Of a stretch of DNA of 64,000 nucleotides, positions 49,801 through 60,040 are shown piece after piece; the stretch's first letter is position 1, and each line of letters opens with the position of its first letter. The notes beneath the pieces were generated by a model, which did not search any database, was not told the origin of the DNA, and was given only the letters and a program-made list of their open reading frames with translations. Made by a program: the position numbers and the translations under genes. This DNA is from Lumbricus rubellus. Its lineage: Eukaryota; Annelida; Clitellata; Crassiclitellata; Lumbricidae. Location: assembly GCA_945859605.1 (NCBI GenBank), contig OX243811.1, positions 31,312,453-31,376,452 on the forward strand, written 5' to 3'.

Positions 49801-51115
49801 TATTGCAAAGCAATTGTGAGTGACGGAGTTGCTCAAGGTCCGTCTGTACACAGTAACTGCCTCGGACGGAGATCAAACCCGTTCTCCCCACGTTACAAGC
49901 CGATTGCTCTAACCTCTCGGCCACCATGCCTCATGACCCGGTCACCGTGTCTCACACACGGCTTATTATGGGGTGCAGGCTGACAATAATATTGTCCTGT
50001 ATAATTATGTGCGTGTTGTATTATAGATATAGTAGATTCAATTTCACTATTCATAATGCAATAAAATTCCACCAATTCATTGTTGCTTTCGGTGCAAGCT
50101 CGTTAATTTTACTACTGTTTACAACTCGATCCTTTATAAGTTGGTTACACATACAGGGTGGTCCAGAATAAATGAACCGACTTTGCATACATATAACTCC
50201 ACCAAATTTTTTAATTTATTTATAGTTAGCATGTCAAATTAAAAGCATTTTATATACCTAGGCTGTGAATTGAGGCTTGAAGAAATATGGGTCTAAATCT
50301 GTGCACAGCTATAATGATGCATCTACAATTTCTATATTTATATTGACTACTACATGGTAATTTGAGCTAGGCAGGTGCCCTCGGTTTGCACTTACCTGTT
50401 TATTACAAAGATCCCCGACATGAAACTTAATCCTTTCATCGGAGAAAGTCTCTCGCACATCGAAAACTGCGACATTGTAACCCTTTTCGAGTAACTTATC
50501 AGCCAGGTGTCTTCCGAGAAACCCACACCCACCAATCACGAGGCAATTCCTATCCTAAACGAAAAGCAAATCTGTAAAGCAAGCAATATAGCACAGGACT
50601 ACACAGTTCATAAACCAAGGAAGCTACACAATACCGGGTATATAGCGCAATAAAACCTGGGGCATACAATCTGTAACAGGGTCGTGCTGTCTTTTCCATC
50701 TGTCTAGGCTAGTTTGTTTGTCTCTGTAGCCTACCTACGTTAGCATGTATGTTTGTCTCAGCTTTTCTATTAATTCCTGCCCTCAGTTTAATCTGTAGAC
50801 TTTTCACTGTGACAATTTTATTATGATACCAATTAGGTTTGTGCTTTAATTATAGCCGCATCATCAAAACAATATATCCTTCAAACTTCTGTCCAGAATC
50901 CGTGGCCTATAAAAGAGAATTCTACTATTTAAGCACACATCTGCTCACTATATTGCTAGCGTATTCCATCCCACACGGTCGATCATTTGCAATGAACTCG
51001 CTCGAAGAACAAAGTCCTATACAACAAGTCCCAGTAAAAAAATTGATATCGATCACACGACGCTAACGTTCGATACGAGACGACGTCTCACTTTCACCGG
51101 CAGAATAACCAGCAT
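46867..51115 (-). CDS. NSDHL: Sterol-4-alpha-carboxylate 3-dehydrogenase, decarboxylating
   Basis: An NAD(P)-dependent ER enzyme that removes the C4 carboxyl group after C4-methyl oxidation in cholesterol synthesis. Exons (minus): 51115-51092, 50554-50396, 49528-49382, 48952-48824, 48479-48343, 47937-47835, 47202-46867. They give about 344 residues (human 373). Rossmann motif GGCGFLG is at 16-22. [12 protein letters not shown] follows, then [11 protein letters not shown] with the catalytic serine. The catalytic pair is Y144/K148 (YTQTK). [11 protein letters not shown] and [16 protein letters not shown] are close to NSDHL and unlike HSD3B. A hydrophobic anchor lies near 267-284. Exons 2-7 are firm. 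Exon 1 (MLVILPVK, donor AAA|GTGAGA) is a best guess: it is the nearest ATG exon with the right phase and gives a shorter N-terminus than human. Confidence 0.93.
48145..48215 (+). repeat. Short tandem repeat in an NSDHL intron
   Basis: CATCCATCTGTCACCAAAA recurs about three times. Confidence 0.7.
49110..49150 (-). mobile_element. Possible L2/CR1-type tail
   Basis: On the minus strand, TTTCTAGAGGCGCTTTAGAA resembles the family tail. It is short, so the call is weak. Confidence 0.3.
49690..49935 (-). mobile_element. tRNA-derived SINE in the NSDHL intron between 49528 and 50396
   Basis: On the minus strand the head reads GGTGGCCGAGAGGTTAGAGC (box A, Ser/Leu-like) and then GGGTTTGATCTCC (box B). 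It ends in a TATTGTATTGTATTG tail near 49700. The tRNA arms do not fold as a functional tRNA. Confidence 0.6.
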
Positions 51116-51269
51116 ACGCTAAATGACAATCGGTCTCGTCTCGCCTAAATAATTGCAGTTAGTGCACAATTACTGAATACAAAATGTCACCGAATTGAAC
51201 ATCAGCTGTCATAAAAAATTTAAGGTGTATTTTCAAAGGAAATCTAACCTTTCGATAACAACAGATGTT

Positions 51270-51322
51270 CCAATGACTCACGCTTCGCCACGTGTGGCGC
51301 CACGCACATGATTCTGGCCAAT
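51270..51322 (-). promoter_or_regulatory. Candidate NSDHL promoter with E-box and CCAAT boxes
   Basis: CCAAT at 51270-51274, TGACTCA at 51274-51280, CACGTG at 51289-51294 and CCAAT at 51318-51322. The cluster lies 155-210 bases upstream of the proposed start codon. Sterol genes commonly pair NF-Y CCAAT boxes with SREBP sites, and an exact sterol response element is not seen. Confidence 0.4.
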
Positions 51323-51359
51323 AGGAATCCGAAGCGTATTCACTTCGATCCACCGTTTC

Positions 51360-52525
51360 AGTTCTAGCGTATAATAGGCCTACAGAATAATAAGTATATA
51401 GGCTTAGGCCTAACTTAAGTAGGCCTAATAAGTAGGTCTACCTTTTGTTATTAGGGCCTATGCGCCTGTGTATGCATAAGCTTACTGCATACGCTGGTTC
51501 ACGCAGCTCTTTGGGCGCTGTAGAATTTAGAGATTTAAATTAGGCCTATCCAAGAAATATATTGCTTGCAGCAGCCAGATAGCCTACAGGTTATTCCGGT
51601 ATGAACACCAAAGATATTAGAGTCGATCCATGCATCTCTTCTCGGTTATGGGGTAATTATGCTACCGTGGACATTGTCTTTCGACTGCATGGTTAATTGG
51701 TTATTAAAATACACGCAGTCGGTACGTAGGCCTGCTGGTCAGTCTACTGATTCTTCTACTGAAAGGGTGTAGGCTACTGTGTATACCCTATTGGTGATTG
51801 ATTGACAGATGATGTAGAAGGGAGGGCGTGATTTGGCCAAAGTTAAATAAGTAGGCCTAGCAACGACCGTCTGAATCACACTTCGAAGGTCACGGACTAG
51901 CTCAGTAAAACGAGCCTTATATATATATATATATAGGCTATATATATATATATATATATATAAGGTGTCCAACCACCTACCCCTCATTACCCTAGGGTCT
52001 AGGGACAAATGGATTCGAAATACTAATGATTATTATTTGGTTTTCTGGAACACTGTTATAGGCCTATTATCATTATGCTACCATAGCCTACCGAACTCTG
52101 AGTAGGCCTAGAATAGATGCACGACATTATAGGCATTGATGACGTCATTTTTCAAGCTGCAATATTAATCATTTAAAATGACAATGAGGAATGACGTCAT
52201 CGGCTGGCGTTGATCGCACAAATAGTAAGCTTACTGTTGAATGTTTCACAAAGATTATAAAAATACATCTGTTTGACTGTTTCCGTAGTCGTTAGCGTTG
52301 GATTTATGTATCTTTTTGGAAATAAACAATTCGTGACTTCAACGATTGTGATTGTTGGAGTGGACCTTGCATTTAGGACACAAAATTAAAGGTTTGATTA
52401 ATTTTCGCTTCCTTCTCATTTTTAACAATTTCACCAACAGTCGTAGACCACGTGACGGTCGTCAATGGCAACGTATTGTTTAGGGAGCCGTCATCTTCTC
52501 CCGAACTCTAAGGTAGCCTAGCTAG
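51360..52525. other. Intergenic, rich in the TAGGCCTA octamer
   Basis: At least five AGGCCTA octamers lie between 51375 and 51550. A palindromic (TA)n run lies at about 51917-51962. No gene seen. Confidence 0.5.
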
Positions 52526-52528
52526 GGT

Positions 52529-52660
52529 CTACGACCGAGTTAGCTACATCGGTAAGAGCGCTGGCTGACCGCTCGTCTCACGCGACTCTGTGAAAGAGAA
52601 CGCGCGGAAAGCGGTTCGCTTCCCGAAGGTATTTCAGAGATTTGAATCCGCTGACGCCAC
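52529..52660 (+). mobile_element. tRNA-derived SINE head
   Basis: GTTAGCTACATCGGTAAGAG (box A-like) and GGTTCGCTTCC (box B-like) are about 60 bases apart. The body that follows contains TTTGAATCCGCTGACGCC. There is no complete cloverleaf. Confidence 0.5.
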
Positions 52661-53084
52661 AATGAAGTACTCATTTCACATAATAGGCCTACCAAGTCTA
52701 AATGTACATAAAATCATAAATTAACGTCTGACCTCTCCAGTTATTTTTCTACAATGCTATATATCGATTCAGCGTCGTCGCTAACAAATTTCGAAGACTT
52801 AGCCTTTGCTTAGCCTGCAGGATTTTTTACGCAGAATTTTTTGGGACTCAAAGTTCTAAATTGTTGTCACAACTTCATAATCAGCCTATCTCACCTTAGA
52901 TCCCGATTAATCTGTGTGCGTGTCTTGGCGTAGGCCTACGTTATGCGTACTTTCATCCACAATTCTTCTATAAACGCATATCCAGCTATTCACACCAATA
53001 AGCTGCTTTATTCCTGCAAATTTGTTACCTAGTCCACATTCGATCTGACCATGATTGACTTCCAGCTAGACGCTTACACCGTAT

Positions 53085-53142
53085 GAGTAGACAATGGAAT
53101 TATTGATCGTGCACGATCAATAATTAATTCCATTGTCTACTC
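53085..53142. repeat. Near-perfect 58-bp palindrome
   Basis: The left arm from GAGTAGACAATGGAATTA and the right arm ending GTCTACTC are complementary. The only irregularity is an extra AATT on the right. The centre is GTGCAC. Confidence 0.85.
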
Positions 53143-53688
53143 AAAGTTAGATTAGGTCTACTTTAATTTTCTTCTCCTCAATCATGGCGTTCGGTGTTTC
53201 CCTTGACCATCTGGAACCCCATTGACTTGACGCAGGCACGCAGCGCTTGTGAATGCACCGGTGCTCTACGTTTATCTATACAGTAGGCCTATAGGCTATA
53301 GAGCTTAGAAATGGTGAATTAACTATAACGAACCTCGATTACACTCGAATTAAGCGTCAATATGTTGGGAGGGTCAAACGATTGGTTTCAATTTAAAGCA
53401 GGCCTATAGTCACAGTATAGTGATTTGTAATTTGGGGGGGGGTTGACGATTACAAAGTGTTCTGGTTAATTCGTCATTTTAAACTTTTTTTAAGCAATGA
53501 AACAAGAATCTACGTGGTGAAAATTTAGAAAGCACGATCACCTTCAATTGACCCTCGCGAATTATTCTAATTGCAACCACTGCACAGAAGATTCAATACC
53601 GGTCCGTAACTATAATTATGGTTTGATCTTTGTGATCAACATAGGCCTAATGCAACGAAACGTATGTAACGCAGAGATTTACAAGTGT
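53143..53688. other. Non-coding DNA downstream of the phosphatase gene
   Basis: Probably 3' UTR of the minus-strand phosphatase plus intergenic DNA. Nothing else recognised. Confidence 0.4.
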
Positions 53689-54867
53689 CTAGTAGCGAAA
53701 CTCTAACGCGCGGCCTCGGCTGTAGGACTCTGAACCGATCCTACGATCGTTGATGGCTGGTGAGATAGGTCTGAGTCCGTTGACCGTTGTTCTGGGCGTC
53801 GACAGCGATCTTCTGCCTCTCGCCAGCTGATGCCTTTCGACGGTTGCTGCAGCTGATGCGATTGATGCTCTGCTGCAGCGACCACCGGAGTACAGGCGGT
53901 CATCATTCGTTGAGACACCATTTAAGGTCGGTTGATAGATGCCGCCACCAGATCTGCTCGATGATGATGATGATGACGATGATGACGTCATAGGGAGAGG
54001 AGCGTCGGATGTTCGTCGGTATGACGTCATCTGGTATCGGGGAGTGAGATACTTGAGCGACGACGATGAGTCGAGAGAAAGAAGCCGATGATTGTTCCTC
54101 CACGTGCTTCCTCCTCCTCCTCCTCCTCCTCCTCCTCCTCCTCCTCCTCCTCCTCCTCCTCCTCCTCCTCCTCCTCCTCCTCCTCCTCCTCCTCCGAACA
54201 GCTCGTTCTTCGCTGATCTCAGTATCTCCGTGATTAAATCTCCATCTCTCCACGACGACGATGACGTCGACGATGACGTCGACCCTTCCACCTCCACGTC
54301 CCTCTCCCTCCCTTCCTTTTCCGGTTCCAGTTCGTCAAGAAGTCCCCGCGTTCGAGCGAAGCGGACGAGCTGACGCTGAAATCCGCGATTGGCCAAAGCG
54401 ATCCTCCTCTTGTCCTTCAGGATCTTCGTCGCCCGTAGCAACGGTATCCTCGAGTGCGTCATCATGTATCCGAGACAGACGGCTGCGCTGCGGTTGATGC
54501 CAAGCGCGCAGTGGACCAGAACGATTCCACCGCGTCGTTTCGCCTGATCCAGGTAGCAGAACGCTTCCGGAAAGTGACGACAGATGTCGTAGCAGTCCGT
54601 GTCCTCCGCCTGGAACTCATGGTAGTCGATGCCGAGACCTTCGTAAGGCGACGCGTTCGGCACCGGACGTGGTCCCTTGTACCCGGCGCAGTTGAGCACG
54701 TGTGTGACGCGCAGCTGCCGCAGCAGTCGCAGACTTTCGGCGTTCGACTGGCTGCCGATGTACATGTGATCGAGCAGGCGTGTCGGCTCCGTGCAGACGC
54801 CGCGATACGGTTCAGCGAGCAGGATGGCGCGCATCAGTTCCGCGTACCTGTCTTCCGAAACAGACAT
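53689..54867 (-). CDS. Atypical dual-specificity protein phosphatase with a polyglycine run
   Basis: 392 codons in one exon. The ATG is at 54865-54867 and the stop at 53689-53691. It would dephosphorylate phospho-Ser/Thr/Tyr of an unknown substrate. The DUSP domain occupies about 28-178. The signature HCALGINRSA gives catalytic C120 and R126, with D89 a candidate general acid. There is no MAP-kinase-binding rhodanese domain, so it is an atypical DUSP. The tail (180-392) is low complexity: Ser-rich, then 29 consecutive glycines at 225-253 encoded by (GGA)29, then Ser/Arg-rich. GC content and CpG are clearly higher than in the surrounding DNA. The lack of introns could mean a retrogene. I cannot name the orthologue. 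Intron-encoded 5' extensions are not excluded. Confidence 0.85.
   Translation of the reverse strand: MSVSEDRYAELMRAILLAEPYRGVCTEPTRLLDHMYIGSQSNAESLRLLRQLRVTHVLNCAGYKGPRPVPNASPYEGLGIDYHEFQAEDTDCYDICRHFPEAFCYLDQAKRRGGIVLVHCALGINRSAAVCLGYMMTHSRIPLLRATKILKDKRRIALANRGFQRQLVRFARTRGLLDELEPEKEGRERDVEVEGSTSSSTSSSSWRDGDLITEILRSAKNELFGGGGGGGGGGGGGGGGGGGGGGGGGGGGGSTWRNNHRLLSLDSSSSLKYLTPRYQMTSYRRTSDAPLPMTSSSSSSSSSSRSGGGIYQPTLNGVSTNDDRLYSGGRCSRASIASAAATVERHQLARGRRSLSTPRTTVNGLRPISPAINDRRIGSESYSRGRALEFRY
54109..54195 (+). repeat. Uninterrupted (TCC)29 trinucleotide repeat in coding sequence
   Basis: 87 bases of pure TCC, or GGA on the coding strand, giving Gly29 in the phosphatase. All six frames stay open across it, so several spurious frames overlap here. 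Confidence 0.95.
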
Positions 54868-55194
54868 GGTCGTCGCTCGCTGCTGTCAAGTGATAAAGCA
54901 CGGATGAAGGCTGACCTATGGTCGAATGGCTGCAAGATGACGGATGCTGACGAATGGAAGTCTTATTGTGCAAGACTACACACTGCTTCATGACTTGCAG
55001 GCATCATCATCATCATGAAACAGCAGTTGAAGTGTAGGAGGTTCAAAGAGAAACGCTCTGCACAGCAACACTGGATGAACCTATACAAGTATACATGAAT
55101 AGAATTTACAGATATAAATTATTTATAATATTGGCCAATGAATGGCAATGATGTACATGATTTTATGTAGGCCTATAATACAAATAGGAAATAC

Positions 55195-56290
55195 GAAATA
55201 CGTTCGACATGGTGCAACACGGTCAGCTGTGGTTGTCTATGCTGGACATGGGGTTTCCCCCACAACTTGTCCAACTATTGATGAACCTATATATACAAAC
55301 AGCAACGAGCAGCGGTTAGGACAGATAATATCACCTCTAACTGGTTTCGCGTTAAGAAAGGCGTTCGGCAAGGTTGTAACATCTCGCCTTGCCTATTTAA
55401 CATCATGGCGGAACATGTAATGCGCAAGGCGCTTGACGGGTTCAGAGGGGGCTTCAGAATTGGAGGTAGGACCATCAGTAATCTTAGATACGCGGATGAC
55501 ATACTCTTGATCGCTACATCACCAGAGGAACTCCAGGAGCTCATCAATCGTGTCGAATCCGCTGCCAAGGAGTACGGTTTAAAGATAAATGTTTCAAAGA
55601 CGAAGGTTATGACCAATACCGATAGGATCCTCAGGATTTTTGTCGCGGACAGTGAACTAAAACAAGTGGATAACTTCACATATCTAGGCAGCAAAATCTC
55701 AAGCGATGCAAAGTGCTCAGTCGATATTAAGTCCAGGCTGGCCATGGGTATGGCGGTCATGGTGAAGCTTACGAAGGTCTGGAAAAATAAGTCCATTAGT
55801 ACTCAAACCAAGCTTCGTTTGATGAAATCCTTGGTCTGGTCAGTTGCAACCTATGGTTGCGAATCATGGGTGCTTAAAAAGGCGGAGGAAAAGCAGATAC
55901 AGAGTTTCGAGAACAAATGTACCCGTAAGCTTTTGCGCATTTCTTGGACGCTCAAACTTACCACAGAGCAGGTTTATCGGCTTGCCGGAACTTCACCAGA
56001 GCTCTTGGGTTCCATCAAGGCTCGCAAACTCTCCTATTTCGGTCATATCATCAGGATTCCCCAGGATTGCGTGGAAAAAGCCATTATGCTGGGTCACGTG
56101 GAAGGTTGTCGACGCAAGGGTAGACCGCGTATTAGCTGGATTGACAACATTCTTGCTTGGTCCCGTCTTTCCGGATCCAATCTTCTCGCCGCTGCACGCG
56201 ATAGGAGGCAGTGGAGAGCTGTAGTCCATGCATGCGACCAACCGTCGCGCAGCGACGTCGGTGATTGACATGACATGACATAATACAAAT
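55195..56290 (+). mobile_element. 5'-truncated RTE-like LINE (reverse transcriptase and C-terminus)
   Basis: The frame from 55405 to 56268 starts MAEHVMRKALDGF. It has LRYADDILLIA, the RT catalytic YADD, then YLGSKISSD and YGCESW, and ends with RPRISWIDNI and RRQWRAVVHAC. Homology extends upstream in shifted frames: GVRQGCNISPCLFN just before 55405, and LDMGFPPQLVQLLMNLY near 55230-55290. One indel near 55315 breaks it. The tail is TGACATGACATGACATAA. The 864-bp open frame suggests a fairly recent copy. No endonuclease domain is left. Confidence 0.85.
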
Positions 56291-56921
56291 CGTACGCATC
56301 TTGACTTTTTCGTTAATACTTGTTTAAATGAGATCGACTTTACTGTGATATCTTGACTCCTATGCATGACATTGACATAGCCTATAGCCCTATACTATAG
56401 GGTATACCTACTTGCAAAGCTGAACAGCAACAATTCTGTAGCCTAAGCCAACGTTCTCACTTCTCAGTATAATATTATTAGTCTATTTCTGCCCAAACAA
56501 AGTATATGGTCTGCCTTCTGTGGAATTATTAACCAGTAAACGTCATCAAAATAGCAATGAATCATGGCATGCATGTTCTCTTCACCGTTCCACTCCATGC
56601 ATAGATCTGGCATCTTGAGTACGTATATATATATATATATATAATATATATATATATATAATTATATATATATACATGTAAGTCTAGTCTCACTGAACTT
56701 ACGAGTCGGTCTGCAACACGTGTAGGCCTATAGGCAGAAGCCGCAGCTTAATCTTACTGGATCATTGTGCTCGCCGCATAGGCATAGCTTATTATAAGCA
56801 GGCTGCAGCCCGGGGTGCCAAAATCTAGGGATCGCCAATAAGTTTTAACACATGTTCAAATAAACACATACTGCAGCTGGCCATGGCGGCCCCTAGACTT
56901 TTGCATTTACATGCATTTAAG
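56291..56921. other. Intergenic
   Basis: (TA)n microsatellite at about 56623-56672. No gene seen. Confidence 0.5.
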
Positions 56922-57232
56922 CAGGGGCGCCGTTAGGCGTACGCACTTACGCAAGTGCGTACAGCGCGGAAAGGCAAAAAAAAATTTTCCCCACAAATTG
57001 TAAATTTATTATAAGCGATGAAATTCTATTGAAATTTTATAATTTATAGAATATACTTACTTCCTTATTTACTTACACTCTAATTATAGAGAGCCATCTT
57101 GGCATTGAGCGTCTTATAGCCGCCTAGGCCCTAGAGGTCTATGGATCCTGGGATTCCTGGATGTAAAACCGTTAAAACTTTTTTTTGAAATTTAATTTTT
57201 GTTTGTATGTTTTTATGTGCACTTTTTATAGC

Positions 57233-57650
57233 CAGGGGCGGATCCAGGGGGCAATTCGGCCATGGCCCCCATTTAAAACTGCCATGGGACGTGGCCTCCC
57301 CCATTTGGTATGAAATTAGCAATATGCATATGGGTGTAATGGCATATTGCCCCCCCTATTCGGAAAATGGCATGGGACGTGGCCCCCAGTCGGTTTTCAA
57401 GTGGAGGAGTAAAAAAAGGTCATCAACTTTTTTGGCGGATGAAATGGTATGATTTTCTCAAAATATTTTTTGGCAGATGACTAAAAAAAAAGCTCATCAA
57501 CTTTTTTGGCGGATGAAAAGTACTTCAGCCAAAGACTGATCCCTATTTATTTTCGACCAACAACCAAATTTCGAAATTTGTTTCACCTGTCCCATTCCAG
57601 GTTCTAAGATTTTTGCCCCCCCTCTTGGAAGAGTTCTGGATGCGCCACTG
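57233..57650. mobile_element. Non-autonomous hAT element nested in 56922-59300
   Basis: Ends CAGGGGCGGATCCAGG and CTGGATGCGCCACTG. Flanks TTTATAGC (57225-57232) and GTTATAGC (57651-57658) match at 7 of 8. The interior repeats the block CATCAACTTTTTTGGCGGAT twice. Confidence 0.7.
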
Positions 57651-58066
57651 GTTATAGCGCACCTTCAAGCAGTGTTGAACGAGCAAATTCTAGTCTGCGA
57701 TTTGTGAAGTCGTGTTTCCGAAGTACAATGAACGAGGACAGATTTAATGCACTCATTTTATTGTTTGTCCACAAGGACATCAAGTTAGACATTGATGACA
57801 TTATCAAGGCCTAGGGCCTACGCCAGAAAGCATCCAAGGAGACTGACACTGCTTAATCCACTGGCATGTGACACTTAATTATTTCCCTTTTGGATCAAGG
57901 TTTGCATGATCAAAACCGATAACTTATTTATAGCTAATCGTTTCACTGTTAACCTTCAGTGGAGACCAGTGGTTTTATATGAGAAACTATATATTTTGTT
58001 AAGTTCCACAACATTTTCTATAAAAAGGATCATTATAGTGTGACGTGATCTAATTTCATATATATA

Positions 58067-59127
58067 CAGGGCTTAAAGTGTGCCAGGACGGTCATGGACG
58101 GCGTCCTGGCACTTATATTCGAGGCAGGACGCCGTCCTATGACTTATTTGGCCAGCACTACCAGGACGGTCGTCCATGATTGCATGGACGGCGTCCATGC
58201 AGTTACGGACGACCGGCCATGACTGCCTAAAAATGGCTCCATTTGAGGTCGACACAGCCAAAAATGCGCTGGTCGCTGGATCTCCGCCCCCAAACCCCGC
58301 TGGGGGAGCTTACTGTAAAGACAAAACCTTTCTCTTTTACAATAACATTTTGATTTTTATTGTTATCCTGGTAGCTTGCGACACTGAAAAACGACTTATT
58401 CTTAAAAATTTCGCGACTTTGTCGTTCACAAATAGCTGGCAAACAAGAGCCTAAAGTGGCTCCATTTAAGGTCGAAACAGCCAAAAATGCGCTGTCGCTG
58501 GGTCTCCTCCTCCAGACCCCGCTGGGGGGAGCTTACTGTAAAGACAAAACCTTTCTCTTTTACAATAACATTTTGATTTTTATTGTTATCCTGGTAGCTT
58601 GCGACACTGAAAAACGACTTATTCTTAAAAATTTCGCGACTTTGTCGTTCACAAATAGCTGGCAAACAAGAGCCTAAAATGGCTCCATTTAAGGTCGAAA
58701 CAGCCAAAAATGCGCTGTCGCTGGGTCTCCTCCCCCAGACCCCGCTGGGGGAGCTTACTGTAAAGACAAAACCTTTCTCTTTTACAATAACATTTAAATT
58801 TTTATTGTTATCCTGGTAGCTTGCGACACTGAAAAACGACTTAGGCCTATTCTTAAAAATTTCGCGACTTTGTCGTTCACAAATAGCTGGCAAACAAGAG
58901 CCTATAAAAATGGCTCCATTTAAGGTCGAAACAGCCAAAATTGCGCTGGTCGCTGGGGCTCCGCCCCAAACCCCGCTGGGGGGGAGCTTACGACGCTCCC
59001 CCAGACCCCTAGTCGGGATGGGCTTCGTGCCTTCGGCGCTCGCAACTTCCCGCCTTCGGCGCCGCCACTGACGACCAATTAGGCCTACAATACAGCGTCC
59101 TGGCACTTATTTACACTTTAAGCACTG
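58067..59127. mobile_element. TIR element with internal 225-bp tandem repeats, nested in 56922-59300
   Basis: Ends CAGGGCTTAAAGTG and CACTTTAAGCACTG, followed inward by GCCAGGAC / GTCCTGGC. Flanks TATATATA and TATATACA match at 7 of 8, so hAT is likely. Inside are palindromic CAGGACG/CGTCCTG blocks (58080-58200) and a tandem array. Confidence 0.65.
58226..59000 (+). repeat. Tandem repeat, unit about 222-229 bp, three full copies plus a partial
   Basis: Units begin CCTAAAAATGGCTCCATTT at about 58226, 58451, 58673 and 58902. Each has CCCCGCTGGGGGAGCTTAC and GGTAGCTTGCGACACTG. The minus-strand 226-codon frame here is a by-product of the repeat. Confidence 0.9.
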
Positions 59128-59141
59128 TATATACATGTAAA

Positions 59142-59214
59142 TATATATATGGGATTGGATTGGTAGTATTTACGCCCCCCCCCCCCCTAACCAGAAATCC
59201 TGGATCCGCCTCTG
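59142..59214. mobile_element. Right end of another hAT-like element
   Basis: CCTGGATCCGCCTCTG is the complement of a CAG(A/G)GGCGGATCCAGG terminus like that at 57233. No matching left end is present, so this is a fragment. Confidence 0.4.
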
Positions 59215-59479
59215 AATATAAGCTCGTATCGATCGCTGTTCGCTTCATATTATTTTGTGCAAGTTGTGCGTACAGAAATAAAATCCTGGCGGCGCCGCTG
59301 CATTTAAGTATAAGTGGATCATATGACTGGCTCCATGCATAGCAATAGAGTAGAGATATTTTATGGTGTTTAAATTCAGCGTCTTTCAGCCATTGACTCA
59401 GTCAACTATCATTCGTCGGATTTCGTCCTCGTTTTTGTGCGTGTCTCTGACTCAGATGTGTTTTCATTGATTGCATCAC

Positions 59480-59508
59480 CAACGTCTGTCTGTCTGTCTG
59501 TCTGTCTA

Positions 59509-59539
<31 letters not shown>

Positions 59540-59610
59540 ATCTGCCTGCCTGCCTGCCTGCCTGTCTGTCTGTCTGTCTGTCTGTCCCTATGTCTGTCTG
59601 TATGTCTGCT
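59480..59610 (+). repeat. (TGTC)n / (TGCC)n microsatellite
   Basis: A compound tetranucleotide run of TGTC, TGCC and TATC. Open frames rich in Cys-Leu-Ser-Val are artefacts. Confidence 0.95.
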
Positions 59611-59884
59611 ATTCCCTACAATAGTACAACGGGACGTTGAATCGTTCACTGTGAATGGCTGCAGCTCTCGATGCTTCTGCTGAAGCTTTTCAATGATCTG
59701 TTGTCTGGTGTTGCCATCATGTATCCTCTGATGTCCTCACTCAATAAATTATCTCATCGTCTACCCGAGAGATCATTCAGCTCTGCACCTGGCCACCATG
59801 CAGTCTCTCTCTCTGATCTCATGCTCACGGGATTGTGACACTGCATGGACACACACATCAAGTCCGACGTATACTGCATATATA

Positions 59885-60040
59885 CGTATAAACAAACATA
59901 CTTACATGCATACATACATGCATACGTACGTACATACATACATACATACATACGTACGTACGTACATACATACATACATACATGCATACATACATACATA
60001 CAATGTCATACATACATACATACAATGTCATACATCACAC
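59885..60040 (+). repeat. (CATA)n / (CGTA)n microsatellite
   Basis: Tetranucleotide run with a duplicated CAATGTCATACATACATACA block at the end. Confidence 0.95.

Larger units (their letters stand above)
56922..59300. mobile_element. hAT-like element, 2379 bp, hosting other insertions
   Basis: Ends CAGGGGCGCCG and CGGCGCCGCTG, flanked by a perfect 8-bp duplication CATTTAAG at 56914-56921 and 59301-59308. The left tip includes the hairpin GTACGCACTTACGCAAGTGCGTAC. No transposase remains. Much of its length is later insertions (57233-57650 and 58067-59127, and a fragment near 59142-59214). Confidence 0.8.

Noticed and set aside
49840..49935. Possible tRNA-Ser/Leu gene on the minus strand
   Set aside because: The head resembles class II tRNA, but no proper anticodon or acceptor stem follows. 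A SINE-like tail is present.
50155..50175. ACAGGGTGGTCCAGAATAA, similar to a DNA transposon terminus
   Set aside because: No matching opposite end or target duplication was found nearby.
51250..51351. Candidate first exon of NSDHL with donor AAAG|GTTAGA
   Set aside because: The in-frame start is GTG and no ATG exists in that frame. The other ATG in the segment leads to a stop right after splicing. It may still be 5' UTR.
52529..52660. Possible functional tRNA gene
   Set aside because: Box A- and box B-like motifs are present, but acceptor and anticodon arms do not pair. It fits a tRNA-derived SINE.
53903..54373. Poly-Arg and poly-Pro open frames across the TCC repeat
   Set aside because: They are alternate-frame readings of the (TCC)29 run. 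The DUSP frame has the HCX5R active site and is the real one.
58426..59106. 226-codon minus-strand open frame with an internal amino-acid repeat
   Set aside because: The repeat in the peptide follows the 225-bp DNA tandem unit, which happens to lack stops. It lies inside a TIR element.
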